Of a stretch of DNA of 6,228 bases, positions 1-5,785 are shown in pieces. Source of the DNA: Candidatus Rokuibacteriota bacterium (GTDB taxonomy: Bacteria; JAUVQV01). The stretch is taken from NCBI GenBank assembly GCA_030609125.1, contig JAUWCW010000126.1:1-6228 (forward strand), given 5' to 3'. The translations under genes were made by a program, and so were the position numbers. Position 1 is the first letter of the stretch. Each line of letters begins with the position of its first letter. The notes below the pieces were generated by a model. The model was not told where the DNA came from. It made no database searches and saw only the letters and a program-made list of their open reading frames with translations.

Positions 1-56
1 GCGTCGTTGGTGAAGAGCCCGACGTGGTCACAGCGGCCCACACGCGCAAGAGCCAT
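1..56 (-). CDS. 5' end of an unidentified gene downstream of the cytochrome (partial)
   Basis: An ATG at 56..54 overlaps the cytochrome stop codon by one base (TGATG) and opens a frame that runs off the left edge, giving MALARVGRCDHVGLFTNDA as the visible N-terminus. A GGTGA stretch 7 bases upstream could serve as a Shine-Dalgarno site. Termination-reinitiation coupling with the cytochrome gene would fit the packing of this operon. Only 18 full codons are visible, no signal peptide or motif can be recognised, and I assign no function. Another minus-strand frame is also open over these bases, so the call rests on the TGATG junction alone. Confidence 0.4.
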   Translation of the reverse strand, partial: MALARVGRCDHVGLFTND

Positions 57-871
57 CAGAAGGTCACCCGCAGGAGGGAGCGTTTCATCCCGTAGTGAGG
101 GTTGTGGCAGAGGGTGCAGACGCTGCTGCGGCTGCTGTCGAGGTGCTTCCGGGTCGACGGCTGGTCGTGGCAGCCGGTGCACATCTGCCTGGGCCGCTTG
201 AGTGTCAGGCTCGGCAGGCTCGACCCGTGGGGGTCGTGGCAGACGAGGCACTTGCCCGCCGCCACGGGGCCGTGAACGTAGGGGAACATGACAGCCATGG
301 CGGGGTGGCACCGGTAGCAGACGGCGGCCTCCGTGGGGGAAGACTTCCCCCACGCTTTTTCGTGGCAGGTGGCGCACTCATTGTCCACCAGGGGCTTGTG
401 ATAGGAGTACGGCGCCTGGCCCCCGGTCTGGATGCCGTACACGAAATTTATCCGGGCCCTCTTGTCCCCGGTGCGCACCTCGAACTCGTTGAATCCCCTC
501 GGGGGCGTGACGGTCCCCGAGAAACTGTTCCCCGTCCTTTTCACCGAGCCGAGAGGCCGGCCGTTGAGGAGAAAGTGTGTCTGCGAAGCGTCCGGCGGAA
601 GGGTGCCGGCAACGATGACGGCCCCCCCGCTGATGAACGCTCCCGTCCAGGGAGTGATGAACCGGATCGTGCTCTCGGCGGCGACGGCCGGGACGGCGAG
701 TGCTGCAAGGAGAAGAGGTGCAAAAACCGCCGCGAGCAGGGAAAAAAGCCGGGGCGAGCCGTCAGGGGGAGGCTCAGACGCCGAGGTAGGCCTCCCGGAT
801 TTCAGAGGAGCCCTTGATCTCCTCGGGCTTTCCTTCAGCCTTGATCCGGCCTTCGTGCATGATGTAGACAT
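56..871 (-). CDS. Periplasmic five-haem c-type cytochrome (doubled-CXXCH type) with N-terminal beta-sandwich domain; start uncertain
   Basis: Numbered from the only in-frame ATG (871), the protein has 271 residues. Residues 1-40 are very doubtful because they are an out-of-frame reading of the livF 3' end. A hydrophobic secretion signal follows at about 42-65 (LFSLLAAVFAPLLLAALAV, ending AVAA). Residues 66-146 look like an Ig/glucodextranase-type beta-sandwich. Five CXXCH haem sites then follow: CATCH (166), CYRCH (185), CLVCH (208), CTGCH (231) and CTLCH (252). Extra histidines at 158, 200, 215, 243 and 259 could be distal ligands; the CHDPHG and CHNPHYG contexts are typical of doubled-CXXCH cytochromes. 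It is probably a periplasmic or extracytoplasmic electron carrier; its partner is unknown. It directly follows livF and is likely co-transcribed with it. No ATG, GTG or TTG lies in frame between 868 and the signal peptide, so the true start is either non-canonical (CTG at 805 or 739) or hidden by a frameshift near the T6 run at 742-747. The haem domain is certain; the 5' end is not. Confidence 0.85.
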   Translation of the reverse strand: MSTSCTKAGSRLKESPRRSRAPLKSGRPTSASEPPPDGSPRLFSLLAAVFAPLLLAALAVPAVAAESTIRFITPWTGAFISGGAVIVAGTLPPDASQTHFLLNGRPLGSVKRTGNSFSGTVTPPRGFNEFEVRTGDKRARINFVYGIQTGGQAPYSYHKPLVDNECATCHEKAWGKSSPTEAAVCYRCHPAMAVMFPYVHGPVAAGKCLVCHDPHGSSLPSLTLKRPRQMCTGCHDQPSTRKHLDSSRSSVCTLCHNPHYGMKRSLLRVTF

Positions 872-1487
872 AATCGGCTGCGTCCAGGGAAGCGGCTGCG
901 TTCTGTTCCACCAGAAGGATGGTGAGCCCCACTTCCTCCTTGAGCTTCTCGATCGTTTCGAAGACTTCTCCCACCAGTTTGGGTGCCAGCCCCTGGCTCG
1001 GCTCGTCCATCATAATCATCTTGGGTTTGGTCATCAAGGCCCGGGCGATGGTCACCATCTGCTGCTGGCCGCCGCTGAGGCTCCCGGCGACCTGCTTCTC
1101 CCGCTCCTTGAGAATCGGAAAAAGGGCGTGAACGAGCTCGAGGGACTCCTCCCTGTGCCGCCGGGCCTCCTTGCGGTAGGCGCCCATGAGGAGGTTCTCG
1201 TGGACCGTCATGCTGGGGAAGAGGTGCTTGCCTTCGGGGACAAGGGTGAGCCCCAGGTCCACTTTGTCGTGCGACGGCATGCGCGTGACGTCGAGGTCCT
1301 CGTAGGTGATTTTTCCGCCCGAGGGGGCGACCACTCCCAGGACGGTCAGGAGAAGGGTGGATTTCCCCACCCCGTTCGGACCGAGCAGGGAGGTGATCGA
1401 CCCCTTCTCCACCTCCAGGCTCGGCTGCCAGAGGACCTGCATGGAGCCGTACCCCGATTCGAGGTTTTCAACCTTCAGCATTGCCAT
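774..1487 (-). CDS. livF: Branched-chain amino acid-type ABC transporter ATP-binding protein LivF
   Basis: The protein has 237 residues, the usual LivF length. It is one of the two cytoplasmic ATPases that drive LivH/LivM-mediated import. Visible motifs are Walker A GPNGVGKST (36-44), a VPEGKHLFPSMTV stretch in the Q-loop region (83-95) that is a LivF hallmark, a canonical LSGGQQQ signature (137-143), and Walker B KMIMMDEP (156-163; D161, E162). At the H-loop position it reads LLVEQN (191-196), with glutamine where most ABC ATPases have the switch histidine; this substitution is usual in LivF proteins. The start at 1487 has AAGG six bases upstream. A second in-frame ATG two codons later is a less likely alternative. 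The gene follows livG after 7 bases, and its last codons lie next to or overlap the cytochrome frame. The imported substrate cannot be read from this subunit. Confidence 0.96.
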   Translation of the reverse strand: MAMLKVENLESGYGSMQVLWQPSLEVEKGSITSLLGPNGVGKSTLLLTVLGVVAPSGGKITYEDLDVTRMPSHDKVDLGLTLVPEGKHLFPSMTVHENLLMGAYRKEARRHREESLELVHALFPILKEREKQVAGSLSGGQQQMVTIARALMTKPKMIMMDEPSQGLAPKLVGEVFETIEKLKEEVGLTILLVEQNAAASLDAADYVYIMHEGRIKAEGKPEEIKGSSEIREAYLGV

Positions 1488-1494
1488 CGTTGCC

Positions 1495-2244
1495 TTATTC
1501 CGGGGCCTTGCCGAGGTAGACGTCGATGACTTCGGGGTGGCTGAGGGCCTCTTTGGTGGTGGTGTCGACGAGCTTAGCGCCCTGGTGCATGACCATGACT
1601 CTTTCGGCGAGGCCGACGACGGCTCTCATTATGTGCTCGACCATGGCGATGATGGCCACTCCCTCCTCCTCCTTGATGCGCTTGAGAAAGGCCACCATCT
1701 CGTCTATGTCCCTGGGGTTCATCCCCGCCATGGCCTCGTCCATGAGAAGGAGCTTGGGCTTCATGGCCAGGGCGCGGGCGATTTCGGTCAGTCTCTTGTC
1801 CACCGGGGTCAGCCCGCCCGCCGGCTTGTCCCGGTGCTCCTGCAGGCCGACCAGGTCTACGTAGCGGTCGGCTATCTCCATGGCCTCGTCGACGCTGACC
1901 TTCCCGGAGAGGGTGCCGAACATGGCGCCGATGGCGATGTTCTCCCGCACGGTGGCGCCGCCGAAGGGGCGGGGGATCTGAAAGGTGCGGCCGATGCCGA
2001 GGGGGGCCTTCTTGTAGACGGGAAGACGGGTGATATCTTCCCCCTCAAAGTAGACGTGCCCCTCATCGGGAATGAAGACGCCGCTGATGATGTTGAACAG
2101 GGTTGTCTTCCCGGCGCCGTTGGGGCCGACGATGGCGAAGAGCTCACCGTGGTGGATCTCGACGCTCACCTCGTCGACGGCCACCAGGCCGCCGAAGCGC
2201 TTGGTCACGTTCTCCAGCCGGAGCAGGGGCGCCAGGTCCGTCAT
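1495..2244 (-). CDS. livG: Branched-chain amino acid-type ABC transporter ATP-binding protein LivG
   Basis: The protein has 249 residues, matching the LivG family, and is the second ATPase subunit of the importer. Walker A is GPNGAGKTT (40-48). The Q-loop is in GIGRTFQIPRPF (83-94, Q89), typical of LivG. Walker B is KLLLMDEA (164-171; D169, E170), followed by the LivG-like AGMNP D-loop region. The switch histidine is H204 in VEHIM. Where the signature LSGGQ should be, the sequence is LTPVDKRLTEIARAL (145-159). Neither signature glycine is present, although the trailing EIARAL helix is intact. Similar degenerate signatures, as I recall, occur in some LivG branches, so this is probably a real variant rather than an error. 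The ATG overlaps the livM stop as ATGA, with a GAGAGG Shine-Dalgarno-like stretch upstream inside livM. Translational coupling with livM is likely. Confidence 0.96.
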   Translation of the reverse strand: MTDLAPLLRLENVTKRFGGLVAVDEVSVEIHHGELFAIVGPNGAGKTTLFNIISGVFIPDEGHVYFEGEDITRLPVYKKAPLGIGRTFQIPRPFGGATVRENIAIGAMFGTLSGKVSVDEAMEIADRYVDLVGLQEHRDKPAGGLTPVDKRLTEIARALAMKPKLLLMDEAMAGMNPRDIDEMVAFLKRIKEEEGVAIIAMVEHIMRAVVGLAERVMVMHQGAKLVDTTTKEALSHPEVIDVYLGKAPE

Positions 2245-3242
2245 ACTATGTACCTCTCGAGGGCGGTGCCCCGCACTTTTTTCTTCAGGTAGCCCACGGT
2301 GCCCTCCGGGAAGGCCACGATGATGACGAGGATGATCGGCGCGAAGATGAGCAGCTGAAAGCCCGGAAGGATGATCGCCAGCCAGTACTTGGAGAGGCCG
2401 TAGAGGAGACCTCCCACCACGGGCCCGAGGAGCGTGCCCGCCCCACCGAGCATGACGATGATGATCGCCTCCACCGTGTAGTGGATCTCGAAGGCGTCCG
2501 GCGGGTAGACGTAGGTGAGCTTCAGGGCCCAGGCCGTGGCGCCGAGGAGGCCGGCGAAGACGGCGCTGGTGATGAAGGCGATGATTTTGTACTTGGTTAC
2601 GAAGATGCCGATCACCTTGGCGGCGTCCTCGTCTTCCCGCAGCGCGGTGAGGGCAAATCCTATCTTGCTCCTCATGTAGATGAGGGTCACCACCGCGGCG
2701 CTGGCGCCGATGACGATGACGAATACGTCGGCCCAGAAGGTGGAGAGCGCTATGGCCGTCTCTCGCCCGAAAATGGCGCGCAGGTCCTTGGAGAAAATGA
2801 TCCCCTCCGAGCCGTTCCAGATCCTGGCTCCTTCGATGAAGTAGCGGAACCCCTCGTTGACGCCGATGGTGGCGATGGCGAAGTAGGCGCCGCGAAGGCG
2901 CAGCGCCACCGCCCCGACGGCGATGGAGAGCATGGCCGACATGCCCGCCGCCGCCAGGAGCCCGATGACGAGGGCGCCGAAGCCGATGCCTTCAACGCCC
3001 GAGAGCCTGGAGAGGGTGAGGGCCATGCCGTAGGTGCCGACGCCGACGAAGGCGACGTAGCCGAAGTCGACGTAGCCCGTCATGCCGAGAAAGAGGTTGA
3101 AGGCCTGGCCGAGGCAGCAGTAGAAGGCGAGCATGGCGACGAGCTGCCACATGTCGGGCTGGACCCGGCCGAAGACGAACATGCCCAGGTACGCCGCGAG
3201 GACGGGTATGAGGGCGAGGTATTTTCCCGGCCTGGCGCTCAT
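2241..3242 (-). CDS. livM: Branched-chain amino acid-type ABC transporter permease LivM
   Basis: This is a 333-residue, strongly hydrophobic inner-membrane protein with roughly eight to ten predicted helices. It pairs with LivH to form the translocation channel. Family landmarks are FNLFLGMTGYVDFGYVAFVG (48-67), corresponding to the LivM 'GxxG...FGH..F' region, the FAIATIGVNEGFR segment (121-133), and a cytoplasmic EAA-type loop ALREDEDAAKVIGI (200-213) that should dock on the ATPases. MLGGAGTLLGPVVGG (264-278) is the C-terminal family motif. It lacks the long N-terminal extension of E. coli LivM (about 425 residues) and matches the shorter form common elsewhere. The C-terminus is basic (KKKVRG). 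The start overlaps the livH stop by four bases (ATGA) and no convincing Shine-Dalgarno site precedes it, so translation probably relies on coupling with livH. Confidence 0.96.
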   Translation of the reverse strand: MSARPGKYLALIPVLAAYLGMFVFGRVQPDMWQLVAMLAFYCCLGQAFNLFLGMTGYVDFGYVAFVGVGTYGMALTLSRLSGVEGIGFGALVIGLLAAAGMSAMLSIAVGAVALRLRGAYFAIATIGVNEGFRYFIEGARIWNGSEGIIFSKDLRAIFGRETAIALSTFWADVFVIVIGASAAVVTLIYMRSKIGFALTALREDEDAAKVIGIFVTKYKIIAFITSAVFAGLLGATAWALKLTYVYPPDAFEIHYTVEAIIIVMLGGAGTLLGPVVGGLLYGLSKYWLAIILPGFQLLIFAPIILVIIVAFPEGTVGYLKKKVRGTALERYIV

Positions 3243-4126
3243 TGCGACTTGAAAAGCCCCGTGGGCCTGATGAGAAGGATGACCAGCAGGGTGACGAAGG
3301 AGAAGAACCTCGTCAGGGCGAAGGGCTCCACTCCCTTGATGGTGGCGAGGATGGTGTAGGAGCCGTTCTCCATGAGACCGAAGATCAGCCCCCCGAAAAA
3401 GGCCCCGTAGGGCGATGCGAGACCGCCGAGGACCGCTATGACAAAAGCCTTGACGGTGTAGCCGCCGCCCATGTAGGGGTTGATCCCCACGGGGATGAAC
3501 ATGGTGAGGAAGACGCCGCTGGTGACGGTGAGCCCGATGCCGAGGGCGAAGGAGAGGGCGTAGGCCCAGTTCACGTTGATACCGCAGACCCGCGCCCCCT
3601 CGCTGTCCTCGATGACGCTTCTGACGGCCGTTCCCGAGCGCGTCTTGTGGTACCAGAGGTAGAGCAGCAGGGCGACGAGAGCGCTGCCGCCGGCGGCAAT
3701 GAGCTTGCTGTAGGGCAGGACCGTGACGCCGAGGTCTAACTTGCCCGTCTCCCAGTTGAAGCCCCTGAATTCGGACCCGAAGGTCAGTTTTACCGTCTCC
3801 TCCAGGATGATGCCTATGGAGAAGGTGGCCAGCAGAGAGGCGAGCTCCGGCGCCTTGATGAGCCTCTGCATGACGACGTAGTAAAAGAGAAAGCCGAGGG
3901 CCATTCCGATGACGAGCGCGAAGGGAATGGCGAAGATGGGATTGAGGCCGAGCTTGGTGAAGACCGTCATGGTGGTGAAGGCGCCGATCATGATGAAGGC
4001 GCCGTGGCCGACGTTGACCACCTGCAGGACCCCGAAGATCATGCTCAGTCCCATGGTGGCCATGCCGTAGATGGAACCGAGCACCAGCCCCTGGATCAGG
4101 TTGCCGGCAAGCTGTTCAGCGAACAT
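3239..4126 (-). CDS. livH: Branched-chain amino acid-type ABC transporter permease LivH
   Basis: This is a 295-residue inner-membrane permease of standard LivH length, with about eight hydrophobic segments. The N-terminal GLVLGSIYGMATMGLSMIFG (13-32), followed by VVNVGHGAFIMIGAF (36-50), is the characteristic LivH opening. The EAA-type coupling loop is AVRSVIEDSEGARVCGINV (167-185), and VLGGLASPYGAFFGG (232-246) and RPTGLF (287-292) are C-terminal family landmarks. The start at 4126 is chosen because the family's first helix begins within about ten residues. Its ribosome site is poor (GGGATC well upstream), in contrast with livK. It lies 71 bases downstream of livK, behind a strong hairpin, and overlaps livM by four bases. 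The weak site and the hairpin together suggest lower output of permease than of binding protein. Confidence 0.96.
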   Translation of the reverse strand: MFAEQLAGNLIQGLVLGSIYGMATMGLSMIFGVLQVVNVGHGAFIMIGAFTTMTVFTKLGLNPIFAIPFALVIGMALGFLFYYVVMQRLIKAPELASLLATFSIGIILEETVKLTFGSEFRGFNWETGKLDLGVTVLPYSKLIAAGGSALVALLLYLWYHKTRSGTAVRSVIEDSEGARVCGINVNWAYALSFALGIGLTVTSGVFLTMFIPVGINPYMGGGYTVKAFVIAVLGGLASPYGAFFGGLIFGLMENGSYTILATIKGVEPFALTRFFSFVTLLVILLIRPTGLFKSQ

Positions 4127-4150
4127 CTATGTGTGATCCCGGTATAAATC

Positions 4151-4180
4151 TCTGCTCCCCTCCCGGGGGAGGGGAGCAGA
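4151..4180. repeat. Perfect inverted repeat (RNA hairpin) between livK and livH
   Basis: Arms TCTGCTCCCCTCCC (4151-4164) and GGGAGGGGAGCAGA (4167-4180) are perfectly complementary, with two bases between them; a realistic fold has 13 pairs and a 4-base loop. On the minus (liv) strand it is followed by GATTTATACC, which is not a proper U-tract, so it does not look like a full intrinsic terminator. The other strand has no T-run after it either. It probably acts as a leaky terminator or as a 3'-end stabiliser of livK mRNA, a common way to make more binding protein than membrane subunits. Confidence 0.75.
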
Positions 4181-4197
4181 AAAGAAAGACGCGCCCT

Positions 4198-5481
4198 TTA
4201 TTTGGTCGCTTTCTTGCCCGCCGCCTTCTCGGCGAAAGTGGGCATCGGATAGTAGAGCTCGGCGGTCCTGGCGCCGGCGGGCCAGACGATGACCCGCTTG
4301 CCGTTCTGCCACTGCACGTCCACCATGTCGTGGCCGATCTGCTTGCCCGTCTTGTCGATCTTCCAGCTGCCGTAGAAGGACATGAAGGTCATGTCGCCCA
4401 GGGCGGCACGCACCTTGTCGGAGTCGACGCTCTTGGCCTGCTCGATTCCCAGGACCAGGGCCAGAACGGCGGCCCCCGCCTCGGCGGCGTGGTAGTCGGG
4501 GATCATGTCCTTGCCGAGAGCGTCCTTGAAGAGCTGAACGAACTCGTCCTGCGAGGGTCCGATCCACTGGAGGCCTTCCTTGGCCGCCGCGTCGGGGTCG
4601 AAGGTGACGCCGTACTCCCAGTGGGAGGGGCCCATCACGCCTTCGGCGAGATAGGTGAGGGCCTCGTAGAAGGCGGGCAGCGTCGCGGCGGCGATGAGCG
4701 AGAAGGCCCTGACGTTGATGTCCAGGTCCGCCATCTGCCGGTTGAAGAGCTGTCCGTCCTCGAAGTGGCCGCCGCCGATGACGATATCGGGGCTGGTGGC
4801 CTTGAGGGCCGAGAGCAGGGGGGTCAGATCCGTGACGCCCTTGGGGTAGGTGCGCTCGAAGACGATGTCGAAACCCAGCTCTGTGGCGTGCTGCTTGGCG
4901 CCGTCCATGACGGAGCGGGCGAACTCGGAATCCTCATAGGCGAGGGCGACCTTCTTGGCCGTCGGGTCGGCCTTCTTGATCATGTCGAGAGTCCCGGCGT
5001 GGTACTTGCTGCCGGGCCCGATGGTCTGGACGATGTATTCAAAGCCCTGCTTGAAGATCTTGTCGCTGGCGCCGCCGTGGTCCATGTACACGATGCCGTA
5101 CTTTTCAGCGATGGGAGCGCCCGCGAGAGTAAGCCCGGAGCTGTAAGGCGTGAAGATGGCGTGCACCTTGTCCTTCGTTACCAGCCGTTCGATGAGGCTC
5201 GTCACCGACTCCTTCTTGGACTCGCAGTCGTAGTTCTTATACTCCAGGGGGACTTTCCTGCCGTCGACCTCGATGCCGCCCCTGGTCTCGTTGACCCACT
5301 TCACGGCGGCTTCGATACCTCCCCGTGCCTGTTCACCCGCCTTGGCGTATTTTCCGGAGAGGGCCCCGGGATGGCCGATGACGACCTTGTCGAGGGCCGC
5401 GGCGGGGCCTGCGAGAAGGAGCCCGACGAGGGCGACGAGACTGAACACACCGAAAAGCACTTTCCAGACACTTCTTCTCAT
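4198..5481 (-). CDS. livK: Periplasmic substrate-binding protein of a LivJ/LivK-type ABC transporter
   Basis: The protein has 427 residues and belongs to the type I periplasmic binding fold (Peripla_BP_6, leucine-binding-protein-like). An MRRSVWK start, a hydrophobic core to about residue 25 and an AAA|L cleavage site near 29-30 form a Sec signal peptide. There is no lipobox cysteine, so it should be soluble. The mature protein opens with the usual VVIGHPGALSGKYAKAGEQA (33-52). TPYSSGLTLAGAPIAEKYGI (111-130) corresponds to the ligand-contacting Ser loop, and AYEDSEFARSV (181-191) stands where many relatives have a 'D-Y-G' segment. The mature part has one cysteine (C86), so the disulfide seen in E. 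coli LivK is absent. The frame is open further upstream, but the start at 5481 is fixed by the signal peptide and an excellent Shine-Dalgarno site. Context with livHMGF supports amino acid import. The ligand could still be another amino acid, amide or small acid. Confidence 0.95.
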   Translation of the reverse strand: MRRSVWKVLFGVFSLVALVGLLLAGPAAALDKVVIGHPGALSGKYAKAGEQARGGIEAAVKWVNETRGGIEVDGRKVPLEYKNYDCESKKESVTSLIERLVTKDKVHAIFTPYSSGLTLAGAPIAEKYGIVYMDHGGASDKIFKQGFEYIVQTIGPGSKYHAGTLDMIKKADPTAKKVALAYEDSEFARSVMDGAKQHATELGFDIVFERTYPKGVTDLTPLLSALKATSPDIVIGGGHFEDGQLFNRQMADLDINVRAFSLIAAATLPAFYEALTYLAEGVMGPSHWEYGVTFDPDAAAKEGLQWIGPSQDEFVQLFKDALGKDMIPDYHAAEAGAAVLALVLGIEQAKSVDSDKVRAALGDMTFMSFYGSWKIDKTGKQIGHDMVDVQWQNGKRVIVWPAGARTAELYYPMPTFAEKAAGKKATK

Positions 5482-5573
5482 GGTACCTCCTCCTTGGTTT
5501 GCAGAGCTGCGGAACTTCTGCCGGCGTATCCCCGGCGGGTATTCGTCGGGGTCGGTTGATTCCTGGAGTGCAT
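5478..5573 (-). CDS. Possible 31-codon leader ORF overlapping the livK start
   Basis: An ATG at 5573..5571 opens a 31-residue frame beginning MHSRNQPTPTNTRRGYAG. Its TGA stop (5480..5478) overlaps the livK ATG as ATGA. The ATG lies almost exactly where the predicted livK promoter would start transcription, so the ORF would be leaderless or nearly so; no ribosome site precedes it. The peptide is Arg/Thr/Pro-rich with only one Leu, one Val and no Ile, so it is not a classical branched-chain attenuator peptide. It could couple or tune livK translation, or be chance in GC-rich DNA. I favour chance slightly. Confidence 0.25.
   Translation of the reverse strand: MHSRNQPTPTNTRRGYAGRSSAALQTKEEVP
5485..5495 (-). 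promoter_or_regulatory. Strong Shine-Dalgarno site of livK
   Basis: The minus strand reads AAGGAGGAGGT ending three bases before the ATG at 5481; the AAGGAGG core sits seven bases away. This near-perfect anti-16S match decides the livK start against the much longer open frame upstream, and contrasts with the weak sites of livH and livM. Confidence 0.85.
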
Positions 5574-5580
5574 GATAAGG

Positions 5581-5609
5581 AATAAAACAACGTTGCGAGT
5601 GGTTGTCAA
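5581..5609 (-). promoter_or_regulatory. Predicted sigma70-type promoter of the liv operon
   Basis: On the minus strand a perfect -35 box TTGACA (5609..5604) is followed after 17 bases by TTTATT (5586..5581), a four-of-six match to the -10 consensus in an AT-rich pocket of otherwise GC-rich DNA. Transcription would begin near 5574, giving a leader of about 93 bases before livK. The leader can form a small 5-bp stem (GCCGG/CCGGC, 5520-5536). I recognise no riboswitch in it. Confidence 0.65.
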
Positions 5610-5649
5610 GAAAAAAGAGGTCGACCTCGGCCCCGGCCCGCCCCTTGTT

Positions 5650-5667
5650 TGTTGACACATGTTGACA
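5650..5667. repeat. Tandem TGTTGACA direct repeat with 10-bp period in the livK-nikR intergenic region
   Basis: TGTTGACA occurs at 5650-5657 and again at 5660-5667, separated by CA, so the copies are offset by one helical turn. The block lies upstream of the livK -35 box (about 41 bp away) and upstream of the nikR promoter. It could be a site for an unidentified regulator binding cooperatively on one face of DNA. Each copy contains TTGACA, but no suitable -10 follows on the plus strand, so I do not read them as promoters. Confidence 0.4.
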
Positions 5668-5717
5668 AGAAGGGCAGGCACGGGCAAGGCGGAACCCCGT
5701 CTTCCCCCGGATGGGGC

Positions 5718-5745
5718 TTGACGGGGCGGAGAAACGTGTTACTAT
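5718..5745 (+). promoter_or_regulatory. Predicted nikR promoter
   Basis: A -35-like TTGACG (5718-5723, five of six matches) is followed after 16 bases by TACTAT (5740-5745). TATTAT at 5743-5748 is a better -10 match, but with a 19-base spacer. Transcription would start around 5752-5756, about 30 bases before the ATG at 5786. The left half of the NikR operator covers the spacer end and -10, and the right half covers the start region, so repressor and RNA polymerase would compete directly. Confidence 0.6.
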
Positions 5746-5764
5746 TATGGCAATTCGTAACACG
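5735..5764. promoter_or_regulatory. NikR operator (CGTGTTAC-N14-GTAACACG palindrome)
   Basis: CGTGTTAC (5735-5742) and GTAACACG (5757-5764) are perfect 8-base inverted arms separated by 14 bases, so equivalent bases lie two helical turns apart. That is the geometry expected for a NikR tetramer with two ribbon-helix-helix heads; E. coli NikR uses GTATGA-N16-TCATAC. From memory, GTGTTAC-type arms have been predicted for delta-proteobacterial NikR. Its position over the nikR promoter points to nickel-dependent autorepression, probably extended to the genes downstream. Confidence 0.8.
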
Positions 5765-5785
5765 AATGCAGAAAGGGCTTCGGAG

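Noticed and set aside
95-3359. Long plus-strand open frames opposite the cytochrome, livF, livG and livM genes
   Set aside because: They are antisense shadows in GC-rich DNA: compositions are Gly/Arg/Asp/His-skewed, no domains are recognisable, and each lies opposite a well-recognised family member.
4151-4180. Intrinsic terminator between livK and livH
   Set aside because: Neither strand has a T-run directly after the stem, and the downstream liv genes have no visible promoter of their own, so complete termination is unlikely.
774-5481. Urea transporter (urtABCDE) as an alternative identity, given the same gene order and the nearby nickel regulator
   Set aside because: LivF has GPNGVGKST rather than the GRNGVGKT usual in UrtE, LivG does not match UrtD around the signature, and the binding protein N-terminus does not resemble UrtA.
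5520-5536. Small stem-loop (GCCGG/CCGGC) in the livK leader as a riboswitch or attenuator
   Set aside because: There are only five pairs, no U-tract, no alternative pairing partner and no recognisable aptamer.
4129-5559. 476-codon plus-strand frame opposite livK
   Set aside because: It mirrors the full livK gene, starts in the hairpin region with no ribosome site, and its sequence has no recognisable family features.
5695-5726. Imperfectly nested inverted repeat CCCCGTC / GACGGGG around the nikR -35 region
   Set aside because: The arms are short, GC-rich and 18 bases apart. In this base composition such pairs are expected by chance, and no known regulator motif matches.
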